Assembly: GCA_965153355.1 (NCBI GenBank) | Contig: OZ231126.1 | Coordinates: forward strand, 37,014,001-37,078,000 | Origin: Flaccisagitta enflata | Taxonomy: Eukaryota > Chaetognatha > Sagittoidea > Aphragmophora | Direction of reading: 5' to 3' | DNA: 64,000 bases | Shown here: piece by piece, positions 9,815-20,924 of the stretch | How positions within the stretch are numbered: the first letter of the stretch is position 1 | How the letters are laid out: each line of letters starts with the position of its first letter | Made by a program: the position numbers and the translations under genes | Notes under the pieces: generated by a model | Told to the model about the DNA's origin: nothing | The model's database searches: none | Seen by the model: only the letters and a program-made list of their open reading frames with translations

Positions 9815-10068
9815 TATTATACTTTTTCATTTCAGCATTTTTAAGCTTGGTCGTTTTGCGCTTTGAGTATTTTGGCAGGTGTACAGTAGAGGGGCAGACA
9901 GGCAGACAAACGGACATAGATTTTTATCCTCAGTTCTCTTTGCGTTGAGTCTCTTCTCTTCCACGATGTTGAGGTTTCTAGCCGGTGCTTGCGGTTGGGG
10001 GGGGGGTCGGGGGGTAAAGAGAGACAACCGTACAAGCAGACATTCTGACAGATTGGGTTCAGATATAA

Positions 10069-10086
10069 GCATGGAGAGAGAGAAGA

Positions 10087-10150
<64 letters not shown>
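10069..10150. repeat. (GA)n microsatellite
   Basis: GA array with short GGGA interruptions, flanked by ACAGATAGACAGA. Confidence 0.95.
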
Positions 10151-10152
<2 letters not shown>

Positions 10153-10219
10153 TAGACAGATTGAAGACAGAGTATCGATTCGATGATGCGTTTTGGCGCC
10201 TAAATACGCGGAAACGTTT

Positions 10220-11500
10220 GTTTGAGATTCTTTAAGGAAAGAAATAATGAGATTCTTCAAGGAAAGCATTCTTTAGGGAAAGAATCGACGATGAAATTGA
10301 TGAATTATTAAAGATGACAACAATGGTAAGAATGACGTTGCTATGCAGGTCAGCCCAGGTCTGTCTGTTCATGATGGAATTGACTAAAAAGTTAATTCAG
10401 TAGTCAACGCAGGAATGAAGCAGGAATGAAAAAAACGTGGTCCCCGTAAGAGAGCCTCTGAAAACAATCAGGGAAAGACTTGATGATTACAATGAATCAT
10501 GGGAGATAGAGGTGTTATCAACTGGAGTGAGTAAATGGAATCAACGCCTTTACTACGATGTTCCTTCTGGTCCAGTGCATCAGAATTGAGTTCAGATGTC
10601 GTAAGATGCAGACATCAGAATTCATTTTCTCCCCCCCCCACCCCCCACGGCTAAAAAAATTGTTAATTCTCTTCCCCATTCAGTACAAAATAGTAATTTT
10701 TGGGCTTTATAAAAATTTGTAATGTTGTAATGAGATATCATTTTTACTTCTACCAAAAATATAAAATCTTCTTTTCTTTCATTCTCTTTGACTACAACTC
10801 CGTATTTTTTATAAGAACACAGTTTTTTGAAGTGAGGCTCAGCGTTCTTATTTTAAGCTAATTTTCAGGCTCAAATGTTCTTAACTTGTTCTTATTTTTG
10901 AAGCATTGAAGATTCTTTATCATAGTTTCTAGCTGTTCATATTCAATGAAGTAGATATTTTATTTTCTTAGTCCATTCAAAACTTTTTATATTTAAGTTT
11001 TGAAATTATAAGAAAATGTAAATGATACAGTAATTGATTGAATTGTTTAGGTTGGATGATTCTGTACAACTTTTTTCACAGTTTCCTTAAAAATCATATC
11101 AAAGTGTATATTTATACTAAAATCTGAGCCTGGGCATGTTCTTAGGATGTTCTTATTTTTTCACCAAATCTGAGGCTGATGTTCTTATAAACAGTGTTCT
11201 TAGACAAAATACAGCGTGTACTTTCCCCATTTTCAAACCCTTCAGTTTAATTTCATTCCCCTGTCTGGGGGGATACGTAACAATATATACGCCTGCTTCT
11301 TGATTCTCTTCGTTGCTCAAAGTGTGTCAAATTTATCGCCCCAAACAAAACAGAATTTTGTCTCTCCTTGTTAGGTTGGCTTCCATCGAGTCTTTTAACA
11401 CCACGGCGTCTTCAGCCGTGATAGCGTGACCTCGATATATACAAATTGCAGATTCCGAGAATTATGCCAACTACAGAATACCATATATTTGTTGTTTAAT
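10220..11500. other. No gene seen; AT-rich intron
   Basis: Within glutamate receptor intron 2. It contains a recurring GTTCTTAT / ATAAGAAC motif (about 10815-11200) in both orientations, hinting at a decayed foldback element. No coding exon was recognised. Confidence 0.4.
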
Positions 11501-11504
11501 ATGG

Positions 11505-11591
11505 TCTCTCCTCTGTCTCTCTCTCCTCTCTCTGTCTCTCTCTCCTCTCTCTGTCTCTCTCTCCTCTCTCCGTCTCTCTCTCTCTCTCTCC

Positions 11592-11626
<35 letters not shown>

Positions 11627-11630
11627 ACAA
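11505..11630. repeat. (CT)n with CCTCTCTCTGTCTCT higher-order units
   Basis: CT-rich array in which a longer unit of about 25 bp (CCTCTCTCTGTCTCTCTCT) repeats before decaying into plain CT. Confidence 0.9.
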
Positions 11631-11715
11631 ATTTTTTAGTCGCTGGTGCAGCGCGATTACAACAGGCTTATCCTTCCGTCGGTTGGTCAGCGGTTGGTCC
11701 CCATTCAATTACATT

Positions 11716-12786
11716 TGAGCTTCACTAGAGCGCATTTCAAGGGACTGAGCAAAAAAAAATATCATGTAGTGAAGCCTTAGATCCCAAATGAAGCCTCTCA
11801 AACCCTGATGCAGGCCTTTCAGACCCCCAATCAGACCTCTCAGATCCCAAATCTGGCCTCTCCAGCCAAAAAGGCGGTATCGTATTCCCTAAATCAGACC
11901 CAGACCCAAAATAGCAAGCGAACCTGAGCTCCGTCACAGCGCTCAAATCCTGAAGTTAGATATTGACATTTTCTGCTTGCGGAACACGAGTTAAATACAA
12001 AAATCATAATAACATTTTTAGTAATGATAAGTGAACTTACATAAAAAGACACCTAAACAAACATTCCTTAAAGGCAGGTGGGCTTACAGCGAGAAAAAAA
12101 AGCCAGGAAAAACGACCTGTTCCTCACCTATGAATATTTAGATATTAGCACAACTTTGACTTGATTAAACGGGTATGTATAATTGAGGTCCCCTCGAGTT
12201 TCCGAGATATGTTATTGAGGAGTAAAAATGCTATCTGAAAGTGTTTTTGTTAAAGATTTTCTCCTATGGTAACTTGCCGTAATTCATCATTTCTTTAAGG
12301 GAAGGTAAAGCATAAAAATAAAGCAAGGCACCGCAGATTCTGTTTTGAACTGGTAGAAAGACATCCGCAGAGAACGATCTTTTATACACTGTCATCGTGC
12401 TAATATTAGGCTAGTTTGTATGAAAATGGATAATGGCTTAAATTTCTTTTTACAAATAATATTATGAATAGCTTATGAAGGGATTTCCGTATGAAATGAT
12501 AATTGACATGATACAAAAATTTCAAGTATTCTATACTGACCCAAAATCTTAGCCCCCAAAATCAGCTTCTCAAACCACCGTTTGTCCAAGTCCCCTCCAC
12601 CCAGGCACAAATTACTCTCCTCAGCTCATGCTTCAAACGAGGTCCCTAAGACCCCAAATCTAGTATCTCAGACCTCAAATCAGGGCCATTGGTCAACAAA
12701 TCAGGTTTTCAGACAGATGGAAAATTGGAGAAAATTGCCTTATGTGGAATCGTAGGTCATCGGCCCCTCCGGGGCCGCTGTCCCTT
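11716..12786. repeat. Minisatellite region with a GGCCGCTG terminus
   Basis: TTCACTAGAGCGCATTTCAA (11722) recurs as a near copy at about 40430. Minisatellite units related to AGATCCCAAATCAGGCCTCT occur at 11768-11900 and 12545-12700. The right end GTAGGTCATCGGCCCC then GGGGCCGCTG is the terminus also seen at 1119-1150. The middle (about 11950-12530) is AT-rich with no gene seen. Confidence 0.5.
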
Positions 12787-12869
12787 TCATCGTCTCATCC
12801 TCACACACCAACACAGGGGCATTGGGTACCACTGACCATGTAACGCTTTTACGACTATTAGCACACACT

Positions 12870-13340
12870 ACATGACACCATTTTCAAGAGGGAGAATATG
12901 AGCAGTTGCTCTCGAACAAGAAAAAAAATCGCGTATTTTCGCATTTCGATGCACATTGCGGAAATGACACTGGGTCTGAGCCAAAAATTCTAATATAATG
13001 GTCATTATGGGTATTGAACAATTCAGCATGAAAAGACGAATCAATTGAGCTTCACAATGATAACCTATCATCACCAGAGAAAAACTATCGCAAAGTAAAG
13101 GTAAATGTTAATCGTTTGCTTTCCGCTCCCACTCAAAAAACAGCCAATTATGCTCGATACGGGGCCCCAAGGCAGATTCTACACAGGAATGACACTAAAA
13201 TTTGTTGTAATCAGGTGTTAAACTCACAAATCATGTTCGAGATAATGGACAAAAACCACAAGACGTTGATTTAACATGTGTAGGTATGGCTTGGAAGCCC
13301 AAAAAGGCAAAGAAAGATCTCAAAATAGCCAAAAAATGGC
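12870..13340. other. No gene seen
   Basis: Mixed-composition intron sequence. No repeat or exon was recognised. Confidence 0.35.
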
Positions 13341-13346
13341 CAAAAT

Positions 13347-13500
13347 GCTCGATCAGGTCCATTGCGCGCCGCGATCCGGTCATTTTTTACCTATTTTGAC
13401 CCCTCCAATCGATTCTACGGTCAAAAATACAACTAGAGTGAGTCTCGATATCCAGTGCTCCTACCCCATCTATGTGTACTCTCTGACTAGTATATCAGTT
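13347..13500. repeat. Dispersed repeat, copy 2 (inverted)
   Basis: Reverse-orientation copy of 8161-8316. Shared blocks include CGATCAGGTCCATTGCGC, CGCGATCCGGTCA and CCCCTCCAATCGATTCTACG. Confidence 0.6.
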
Positions 13501-13570
13501 ATAGACTTATAGCGGAGAATGCGAAGAAAAGAACCCCAAACGCGCAACTCCCACAGCCGACGAGATAACA

Positions 13571-14550
13571 CTCAGTGGACAAAACACAATAGGTAGAGAA
13601 CTCTTGTGTTGGCTTTGATCCAACCAACTGATCATAAACAGAATACCGTATACAACAAAATGTGCAAAAATCCAACTTTGACCAAACAAAATGAAATATG
13701 CAGATTCAAATTCTGAGAAGTTTGATATCTCACAAAATATACTTTTGAATGAAAATTAAAATTTCTATCCATGTTTAATTTTGTAATAAATATGAATATA
13801 GATATGCTAGTCACGCTCTATTCTATCAAAGTTGGATTTTTGCCGGGTTTTAGCATAACAGCTGGCTGTGATTTAAACAAGGCCAACACCTATAAGTCGC
13901 GTATAAGACTCTAGATATGTACTGTCATTTTTATTACATATCCACAACTAAAATGACTTCTTTATTGAATTTGATTTATATAACATGACTTGAAACAATT
14001 TAAAACGACTTAAAATGACTTAAAATGCCCCAATTTGATTTGAATTGACCTAAAATGACTAAAATGATTTAGTGACTAAAATAACTTAAATTGATTTAAA
14101 TTGGCATAAAATGACTTTAAATGACTTAAATTGACATAAAATCATAAAATGACTTAAAATGACTTAAATTGACCTAGAATTACTGAAATTTTATTCAACT
14201 GACCTAAATTAACTTAAACAGACCTAATATCACTAAAATTATGAAAACTATTAAAATAACTCATATGACTTAAATTGACTTAAACTGACTTAAAATGACT
14301 TAAAATGATCTACTTGATTCTTTAAATGACCCACTTGGTCTTAAAATAAGTTAGTAGGAATAAAACGAATAAAAAGTAAAGTGTGACCAACCGACCACCG
14401 ACCGGACCAACCGACCGACGGACAAAGTGGTGTAGAGTCGCGTAGCACGCGACCAAACACCAAATATTGTTTACAGCATTCTGTTTATTACCAGTAGGGT
14501 GGATCAAAGCCAAGTGAGTTCTCTTCCTTTTGTGTTTTTTGTCCACTGAC
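13571..14550. mobile_element. Foldback element carrying a nested insertion
   Basis: Second copy of the 2239-2765 family. The left arm begins CTCAGTGGACAAAACACAAT and TTGGCTTTGATCCAACC; the right arm ends GGTGGATCAAAGCCAAGTGA then TTTTTTGTCCACTGA. The right arm is split at GGCTGTGATTTAA by the hairpin-ended element 13875-14454 and resumes at TTGTTTACAGCATTCTG, which dates the hairpin element as the younger insertion. Confidence 0.75.
13875..14454 (+). mobile_element. Hairpin-ended element with AATGACTTAA core, nested
   Basis: 5' end ACAAGGCCAACACCTATAAG then TCGCGTATAA; core of about 400 bp of degenerate AAAATGACTTAAAATGACTT; then TAAAGTGTGACCAACCGACC and the hairpin AGTCGCGTAGCACGCGACC. It has family A ends but a different tandem core. 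Confidence 0.8.
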
Positions 14551-14554
14551 GGGC

Positions 14555-15010
14555 GGGGTATATGCATGAGTCCATCCTATCATCATGAGCATGAGACAAA
14601 GAAACACTAGAACAAAAAAGAGAGAATCATTATCAGGGGGTTGTATCTCCTCCGGCTCCGAGCTCCAAAACCGAAGCGACTGACAGCCGTCCCTTCCATC
14701 CACACGCAGACAACAGACTGACAGCTGTCGCCCTGCTGTCATACAACTAGAGCAGCAAAAGCGGCCCCCGTAATGCGCATAATGATTACAGATCTGTGCG
14801 TATTTGAACGAGAGGCCCCCACTTTCAGGAAAAATAACTGGAGCAGCCCCCCTAGAGCCCAGTATGTTGAAGCTAGGGGTATGATTTTGTTACCTAGCTC
14901 ATGTTATAGCTCGTCTAAGTATCAAATTTAGCTATTTTCAATTAACTCCAAAACAGTCAATTTTTACACCTTTGAAGGGCTCTGATTTTAGTCGGGGATC
15001 AAAACTAAAA
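14555..15010. other. No gene seen
   Basis: Intronic sequence without recognised repeats or exons. Confidence 0.35.
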
Positions 15011-15175
15011 ACAAGGCCGGATACACAGCCACCAGTTGCGGACGGGTGGGCAGGGGTGAAATGTGCGTTTTCCACTTTTCAACTTCGAGCGTGACCGACC
15101 GACGGACCGACCGACGGATGGACGGACAGACGGACGGATGGACAAAGCCTCTTATAGAGCTGCGCGTCCGCAACT
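15011..15175 (+). mobile_element. Hairpin-ended element (family B), full copy
   Basis: 5' end ACAAGGCCGGATACACAGCC, motif AGTTGCGGAC, conserved GGGTGGGCAGGGG and TTTCCACTTTTCAACTTCG, GACCGACCGACGGACC core, 3' end GCGCGTCCGCAACT then AAAA. The 3' GTCCGCAACT is the exact reverse complement of the 5' motif. Confidence 0.85.
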
Positions 15176-15389
15176 AAAACCGCTGACTGGATGGCGCCAT
15201 TTGTATTCTCTCTTAAGCTATCAAATGATACCTCAATCATACTTGTAGCTTTAGTATACTAGGCTCTAAGACTAAGGGTGCTGCTTCAGTTTTCATGGGG
15301 GCCTCGCGTTCAATTGCGCTCTGATCTGTAATGTTGTCCAACTTCCATATCATCAAAAGAAGCATCTCCGTAGTCGCACGGTCTCAACA

Positions 15390-15536
15390 GAAGGAAGGAA
15401 AAAAGGAAGGGAGGGAGGATGTGACGGAGCAATTAGCAAGGAAGCAAGGAATGGAAGGAAGGAAAGAAGGAAGGAGGGAAGGAAGAAAGGAAGGGAGGAA
15501 GGAAATGAAGGAGGTAGGAAGGATGGAAGGAGAATG
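15390..15536. repeat. (GGAA)n array
   Basis: Purine-rich GGAA/GAAG tetranucleotides upstream of exon 3 of the glutamate receptor. Confidence 0.9.
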
Positions 15537-15589
15537 ATTGTATTCAGTTGTGTTTGTAACTTTAAACTGGCTTGTTTTGTTTTTATCAG

Positions 15590-15688
15590 GCTGTGACAGG
15601 TGAACGAGATGTGCCTCATATAGAATACAGACCAAAACCTTCTTCAGAAGAGAAACCCACCACGATCAACGTTCACCCTGCGCAACAG
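15590..15688 (+). CDS. Glutamate receptor, exon 3
   Basis: 33 codons, phase 0 at both ends, between acceptor TTTTTATCAG (15589) and donor GTAACG (15689). Residues RDVPHIEYRP and TINVHPAQQ align with the ATD segment E-V-P-H-I-x-x-R ... Y-x-x-L-Y-P of kainate receptors. Confidence 0.8.
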
Positions 15689-15734
15689 GTAACGGCTTTC
15701 GTATCGCAACCGCTGCCGCTGCCGCTGCTGCCGC

Positions 15735-15915
15735 CGCCGTTGTTGTTGTTGTTGTTGTTGTTGTTGCTGCTGCATTGTTGTTCTTGTTGTTTGGTCATCT
15801 ATCTTTGTCATTTTGGCTTACCGAGTCCAAATGTTGTTGCTGTTGCTGTTGCTGCTGGGTTGCTGTTGCACATGTTGTTGTTGCTGTTGTTGCTGTTGTT
15901 TGTTGCTGTTGTTGC

Positions 15916-15962
<47 letters not shown>

Positions 15963-15990
15963 GTAATGTTGTTGCTGTTGTTGTTGCTGC

Positions 15991-16041
<51 letters not shown>

Positions 16042-16103
16042 GTTGTTGCATTTGTTGTCGTTGTTGCTGTTGTTGTTGTTGTTGCTGCTGTTGCTGTTGT
16101 TGC

Positions 16104-16152
<49 letters not shown>

Positions 16153-16172
16153 GCTGTCGTTGTTGTTTTCAG
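15735..16172. repeat. (TTG)n/(CTG)n array
   Basis: Over 400 bp of TTG with CTG variants, starting about 45 bp after exon 3. Poly-L, poly-C and poly-V reading frames here are repeat artefacts. Confidence 0.95.
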
Positions 16173-16449
16173 CGTAAAAAAGTGTTCAGATTATACAGAA
16201 TAGATAGGCTGTTCACGGAATGAGGTCTGTTACTATAATTCGATTAACATGAATGGTTATGAATTGAGTCCTCTACCTCCTCCGCGTCGACGTCGACGTC
16301 ATTTTTCGTCATAAAATAGGAGGAACTGGTTTTGGCAGTCGATGCTGTCGATGTTGTTGTCTGAGTCAAAGCAGCCGTTAAGGTTGGGGGACTAGTGAAC
16401 ACTGCAGTGGCTTCACTCTAGCTGGTGCATCAAATCTGTCATCGTCGTG

Positions 16450-16514
16450 GCCATAAGCAGCAGCAGAAAAAGAAAGAGCAGCAGCAGAAGAAAGAAGAGT
16501 ATAGCAGCAGCATG

Positions 16515-16548
<34 letters not shown>

Positions 16549-16555
16549 CAGTGAG
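16450..16555. repeat. (GCA)n array
   Basis: GCA/CAG trinucleotides, the inverse of the CTG variants in the preceding array. Confidence 0.9.
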
Positions 16556-16644
16556 CGAGATGACATATGATTTTTACACTTGTTAAAGATTGTTTGAGCC
16601 GGTTGTCTGTCTGTCTAAAAGATGAATTGTGAGATGTTTGCGCT

Positions 16645-16694
16645 AGGCTCCTGCCCAACCGTCTACGACTGTCTTGCCGTGTATCCGGCCTTGT
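16645..16694 (-). mobile_element. Hairpin-ended element, 5' fragment
   Basis: GCTCCTGCCCAACCG, TACGACT and GCCGTGTATCCGGCCTTGTT are the minus-strand 5' end of the common element. The hairpin end is lost. It lies about 110 bp upstream of exon 4. Confidence 0.65.
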
Positions 16695-16807
16695 TATTTT
16701 TTGTTTTTCTTCCTTTTTTTTTTTCTGTTTTTTTTTTCTTTTTCAAGTTTCTTTACAAAAAAAACAAAAAACTGAATTTCATGTCACTTTTCTTTTCCGC
16801 CAAAAAG

Positions 16808-16992
16808 GTGTTAACCAAAGCTGTGACCGACACAATAAATGAGTTGAATTGGCGCGACATGGTCATTCTCTACGACAGCAGCGACGCCTTTGTACGACTT
16901 CACACCGTTTTTCAGGGAATAGGTCTCAACAACATGCAAATGAAAAAGGAAGAGGGAATAGGTCTCAACAACATGCAAATGATACTGAAAAG
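16808..16992 (+). CDS. Glutamate receptor, exon 4, with internal duplication
   Basis: 61 codons plus two bases, from acceptor CCAAAAAG (16807) to donor GTAAAC (16993). AVTDTINELNWRDMVILYDS aligns with the A-V-x-D-x-x-x-x-x-x-W-K-x-V-x-V-x-Y-D-D segment of kainate receptor ATDs, and FVRLHTVF with the G-L-I-R-L-Q-E-L helix. GIGLNNMQM occurs twice 13 residues apart, from a 39-bp in-frame tandem duplication (16915 and 16954). No exon for the rest of the ATD, S1, pore or S2 was found downstream, so the gene is partial, rearranged, or has exons I could not see. Confidence 0.75.
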
Positions 16993-17089
16993 GTAAACAC
17001 ACCGACCAACCGACATAACAACGTGATGAATTGTGTATCAAGGGTACACAGGCAGCGAGCAGTCTTGTAGGCAGCAGAGGAAAGAAAAC

Positions 17090-17240
17090 TTAGAAAAGAG
17101 GGGGCAAAAAAAGAGAGGAAAAAGAGAGAGAGGGAAAAAAGGAAAAAAAAAGAGAGAGAGAAAAAAAAAGAGAGAGAGAAAAAAAAAGCAAAAAAGAAAA
17201 AACAAGAGGAAAAAAAAGAAAGAGAGCAACAAAGAAGATG
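17090..17240. repeat. Purine-rich AGAGAGAAAA array
   Basis: GAGAGAAAAAAAAAG repeats, about 100 bp after exon 4. Confidence 0.85.
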
Positions 17241-17319
17241 AAAATTAAAAAAGAAAAAAAAACGACCAGGAAATTAAGGATTGTATAGTCCATGGTTTAT
17301 AGCGCAAGCCTAAATTAAA

Positions 17320-18290
17320 ATATTAGATTGATGATTTTGCCCAACTAATATCTGCCTACTGAACATCTGTTTGTAAATTAACTGATATTTCAGAATACAG
17401 ATTTTAAGCATTTTGAAATTTGATTAGTTCCTGCCTACAAAGTTTTGCCTTTAATGTTCATGGTATACAACAAGGCCAAGTAGGCCAATAAGGTGCGACG
17501 TGTGGATCGTCAAACGAATGCGTCACCTGACCAACTGACCAACCGACCAACGGACAGAGCCAGTTATAGAGGTGCTTTGTCGCACCTAAAAAGCAAATGA
17601 TACATAAATGTAGAATTGCTTTTGTAAATCATTTGAAGCAAAGGATTTTTTTTCATACACAATGTGTTTTATTTAGTCCTACTTATATAAGGTCATGTAA
17701 AGAAAATAATGAGGTTTTTTAACATGATTCCTGCCTACAAAATTTATTTGGTTGATGCACTGCATATTACCAACATTTTTTTTGCTACTGCAATCATGCA
17801 AAAATCATACGCAAATTGTGTAGGCAGGGACCAGTAGAAATTTTTTGCTCATAACAGGGCGTGCAAAATTATCCGCAATTGGCACTTATTTATCAAAAAA
17901 ACCTTAGAAGATTTTGATCTATGAAAGCATGAAGGGTAGGTATGAAAAAGTATCCTTTTAAGTATTCAAAACTAAAATTCTTAAGTCAGGTATAAAACTT
18001 TTCAGGTAAATTTTACTGTAATAAAACACTCCTTAAAAAGATTTTTTTTAAATAATCTGAAATTCTGCTAATAGTTTGTCCTTCTCTGTAGACCTAGTTT
18101 ATTTGCTTTGGTGAGCTCTATTCATGATGATATAATTAACCTCCCTCCGCATAATGTGTGCCAAGCTAAGAAAATCATTATTGAGAATTCACAAATACAA
18201 GAATCTATGATTTAATACCCTATTTTGCCTATAAAATAAAATCCTCTCAAAATCAAAATATTTGCTTCAAATCATTTGACTCCCATAGTG
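17320..18290. other. AT-rich segment, probable decayed foldback
   Basis: TCATTTGAAGCAAAGGATTT (17629) is answered by TTTGCTTCAAATCATTTGA (18262) in reverse, and CCTGCCTACAAA recurs in both orientations. This suggests a foldback element disrupted by the nested hairpin element at 17469. No gene was seen. Confidence 0.4.
17469..17587 (+). mobile_element. Hairpin-ended element (family C), full copy
   Basis: ACAAGGCCAAGTAGGCC, motif AGGTGCGAC, GTGTGGATCGTC, CCAACTGACCAACCGACC core, CAGTTATAGAGGTGCTTT and GTCGCACCT then AAAA. The 3' GTCGCACCT is the exact reverse complement of the 5' motif. Confidence 0.85.
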
Positions 18291-18940
18291 ACAAGGGTTA
18301 CAGAGAAGACCTGCAATCAATCTTAGCTTCTAGTACGACTAACTAGGGCATTCTGGTCCAAATTTCATTGCGCTGAGTCACTTTAAAGTATAGTTTTCTT
18401 TTCATGAAGCAATTGCTGATAATTTTACACACCCTGTTAGGCAGCGAAAAATTTTGTCGGACCCTGTGTGTATCCGCGACAAGAAACAAGCCGTACAAAG
18501 GGCAGTAGCCACGGATGGTTGAGCAGAGGCTGTACTAAAAAAAAGAAAAAAAAACTCACACTCATACGCAACCCAAAAAAGACAAAAACAATGGTAGTTC
18601 AATAATGGGAGATATGGCGTGGCCCAAATTAGGGCCACTGTAAGGTCCTTAGCGCGGACAGTTATAACGGCCATAAAGTTATGACATTGTCTTTTCTTCA
18701 CCTCATAAAGAATAAAAAACAACAACGTTACAAGGAGGGCGTTTTATTGGACATAAAGCGGCTGTTGTTCTGTTTCCGCTAGCTGGTCCTTCAACATTCT
18801 GAATAAGCGCGGATTCTGTCAACCTCCCTCCTCTCTTTTTTTTCCTCTATCCTTCTTTCCTTTTCTCCTCATGAATGGAGGAAGCTCATGAGATATGAAT
18901 GTGTTGCAGAAGATTTTTTTAAGTATGCACGCACATGCAA
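18291..18940. other. No gene seen
   Basis: A possible scrap of a hairpin-ended element (AAACAAGCCG near 18486) and otherwise unremarkable sequence. Confidence 0.35.
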
Positions 18941-18944
18941 AAGT

Positions 18945-18946
18945 GG

Positions 18947-19004
<58 letters not shown>

Positions 19005-19015
19005 GTGCGTGTGTG
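18945..19015. repeat. (GT)n microsatellite
   Basis: GT array with GTGC variants toward the end. Confidence 0.95.
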
Positions 19016-19353
19016 GTGGTGTGGTAAAACTAAGTTTATGTTAAGAAATTTATTTCTTTTTTTTTTGACGGTTTTAGATGACGACAGTTTTTTTATAATC
19101 ATGATGAATTGTCTGGTTCAAGAGGAATAGTCTGTATAATCACTTGAAGAGAAAATTCAAAAAATGGCCCTGTCAAGACCACTCGTGATCTGTGTGGATT
19201 GATGCCTCACTCTAATTGCAGCATTGTGATTGACATTTAACCTCCATTTGCGATTCAGTGAGAAATACTCCTACCCTTGTCTGCTCTTCATAGGCAGGTG
19301 AATTTTTTAGTAAAGGAGGGCAACAGGGTATGCTATAATGCAGTGTGCGTAGA

Positions 19354-19354
<1 letters not shown>

Positions 19355-19410
<56 letters not shown>

Positions 19411-19586
19411 CAAACAATGAACTGCCCAAATTAGGTAGTCTTGTTTCATGGAGCCTCCGTCGGAGCATGAAAGAAAGAAAACTGTCGGAGATTGAAGGAA
19501 AGAAAGAAAGAAAAAAGGAAGAAAGAAAGAAAGAAAGAAAGACAGAAAGAAAGAAAGAAAGAAAGTAAGAAACAAACAAAGAAAAA

Positions 19587-19618
<32 letters not shown>

Positions 19619-19640
19619 GAGAAGGAGAGAAAAAAAAAAG
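19355..19640. repeat. (GT)n then (GAAA)n arrays
   Basis: GT repeats (19355-19410), then GAAA tetranucleotides (about 19495-19640). The order GT, about 80 bp spacer, GAAA is repeated at 26844-27320. Both spacers contain a GCAAAT/CCAAATT...GCTTGTTTTATGAAGCC-like sequence, so the two blocks are probably copies of one compound unit. Confidence 0.85.
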
Positions 19641-19689
19641 ACCCAATGAAAAAACGGCGGTTTAAGCGACCAAAAGACACTGCGAGTTA

Positions 19690-20090
19690 TAGAGCCACGT
19701 AAATTGCGACTATAAAGAAAGTGGAGAGAAACCAGTAGCCCAGGACTACCAAATAGTTAAAGATGGGTAGGACAAGGGAAGAAATGTGTTCTTCTGTGCA
19801 TTACAGACTGACAGGAAAACGGTTGGATGGACAGATGGGTGGACAGATGTATGGACCAAAAGCCTCTCTAAGAATAGCATTTCACAATTAAATAAAGGAT
19901 TTGAATGTCAGCGCTCAATTATAACCTCCTTATCCTCCTCATCCGAGCACGACCGACGCCAGCATTACATTCTACTTCCTTACTATTAACCAGTTCTTCA
20001 ATGAGCCAAAACAAACAAATATGTTCCCTCAGCATTTAGGAACAAGGTCATATTGTAGCAAATTTGTGCGCCTCGCCGATAAAGAATGTG
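19690..20090. other. No gene seen
   Basis: Contains a short GGATGGACAGATGG tetranucleotide-like run near 19825-19855 and no exon that I recognise. Confidence 0.35.
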
Positions 20091-20105
20091 TAGCTAAGAC
20101 AAAGA

Positions 20106-20260
20106 AAAACAAGGCCGGATACACGGCATCCAGTTGCGGACATTTGCCAATAGAGCAGGTCATGGAAAACCGTCACCCAAATTGTGACCACAACGGACTG
20201 CATACCGACATACCAATCACCTACCACCACGGTAAGGTGTAGAGTCGCGTGTCCGTGACT
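20106..20260 (+). mobile_element. Hairpin-ended element (family B/A hybrid)
   Basis: ACAAGGCCGGATACACGGC, AGTTGCGGAC, then an unusual ACCGACATACC core and 3' hairpin AGTCGCGTGTCCGTGACT then AAAAAA. Here the 5' motif and the 3' arm differ at two positions. Confidence 0.75.
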
Positions 20261-20264
20261 AAAA

Positions 20265-20690
20265 AACTGATCAATTTATTTTTCTTAATTCTGCTTGATG
20301 TTCAACGCGAAATTCAGTATGCATATTGACTCAGCCAGGACGCGTTGCCCAATTGTGCTTGTTTCTGCAGATCTTTCTGCTTCAAATTTTCTTCAAAATG
20401 GCGCCATGAACAAATTTTTCACTTGATGCGTTTAAGTTCTATGTTTCAACAAACAAAAAACATGCCATGCCATTTCTAAACGGATAAAGCTAGGACAACC
20501 AGCTACTTATCATTTGAAAGATCATTCGCAGAGCTTTTTTTATTTCCCCAAGGTTACATCAACTGAAGCAATGTGCATATTTTTTTACCCATAGATATTT
20601 CTTTTTTTTTCTTTTGTTAAGGACTGGAGGCTGAGCTTTGGGCTTGGAGGCAGAGGTTTGAACCCTAAAGGGAATCAATGGATGGGCAGA
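20265..20690. other. No gene seen
   Basis: AT-rich; no repeat or exon recognised. Confidence 0.35.
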
Positions 20691-20754
20691 TTGACGGACG
20701 TCTCTCCACTCTCCTTCAAATTTTTTCCTGCACTACACAAGTTTGTTGGTTTTT

Positions 20755-20920
20755 TTTTGTTGTTGCTGTTGTTGTTATTGCTGTTGTTGTCGTTGTTGTT
20801 GTCGTTGTTGTTGTTGCTGTTGTTGTTGTTATTGTTGTTGTTGTTGCTGTTGCTGTTGTTGTTGTTGTTCGCTGCTGTTGCTGTTGCTGTTGTTGCTGCC
20901 GTTTTTGTTGTTGTTGTTCA
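20755..20920. repeat. (TTG)n array
   Basis: TTG with CTG, TCG and TTA variants, in the same orientation as the arrays at 4630 and 15735. Confidence 0.95.
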
Positions 20921-20924
20921 GCAA

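Noticed and set aside
15572-16223. Long Leu/Val/Cys frames after exon 3
   Set aside because: Continuation of exon 3 into the TTG array of the intron; a GTAACG donor ends the exon at 15688.
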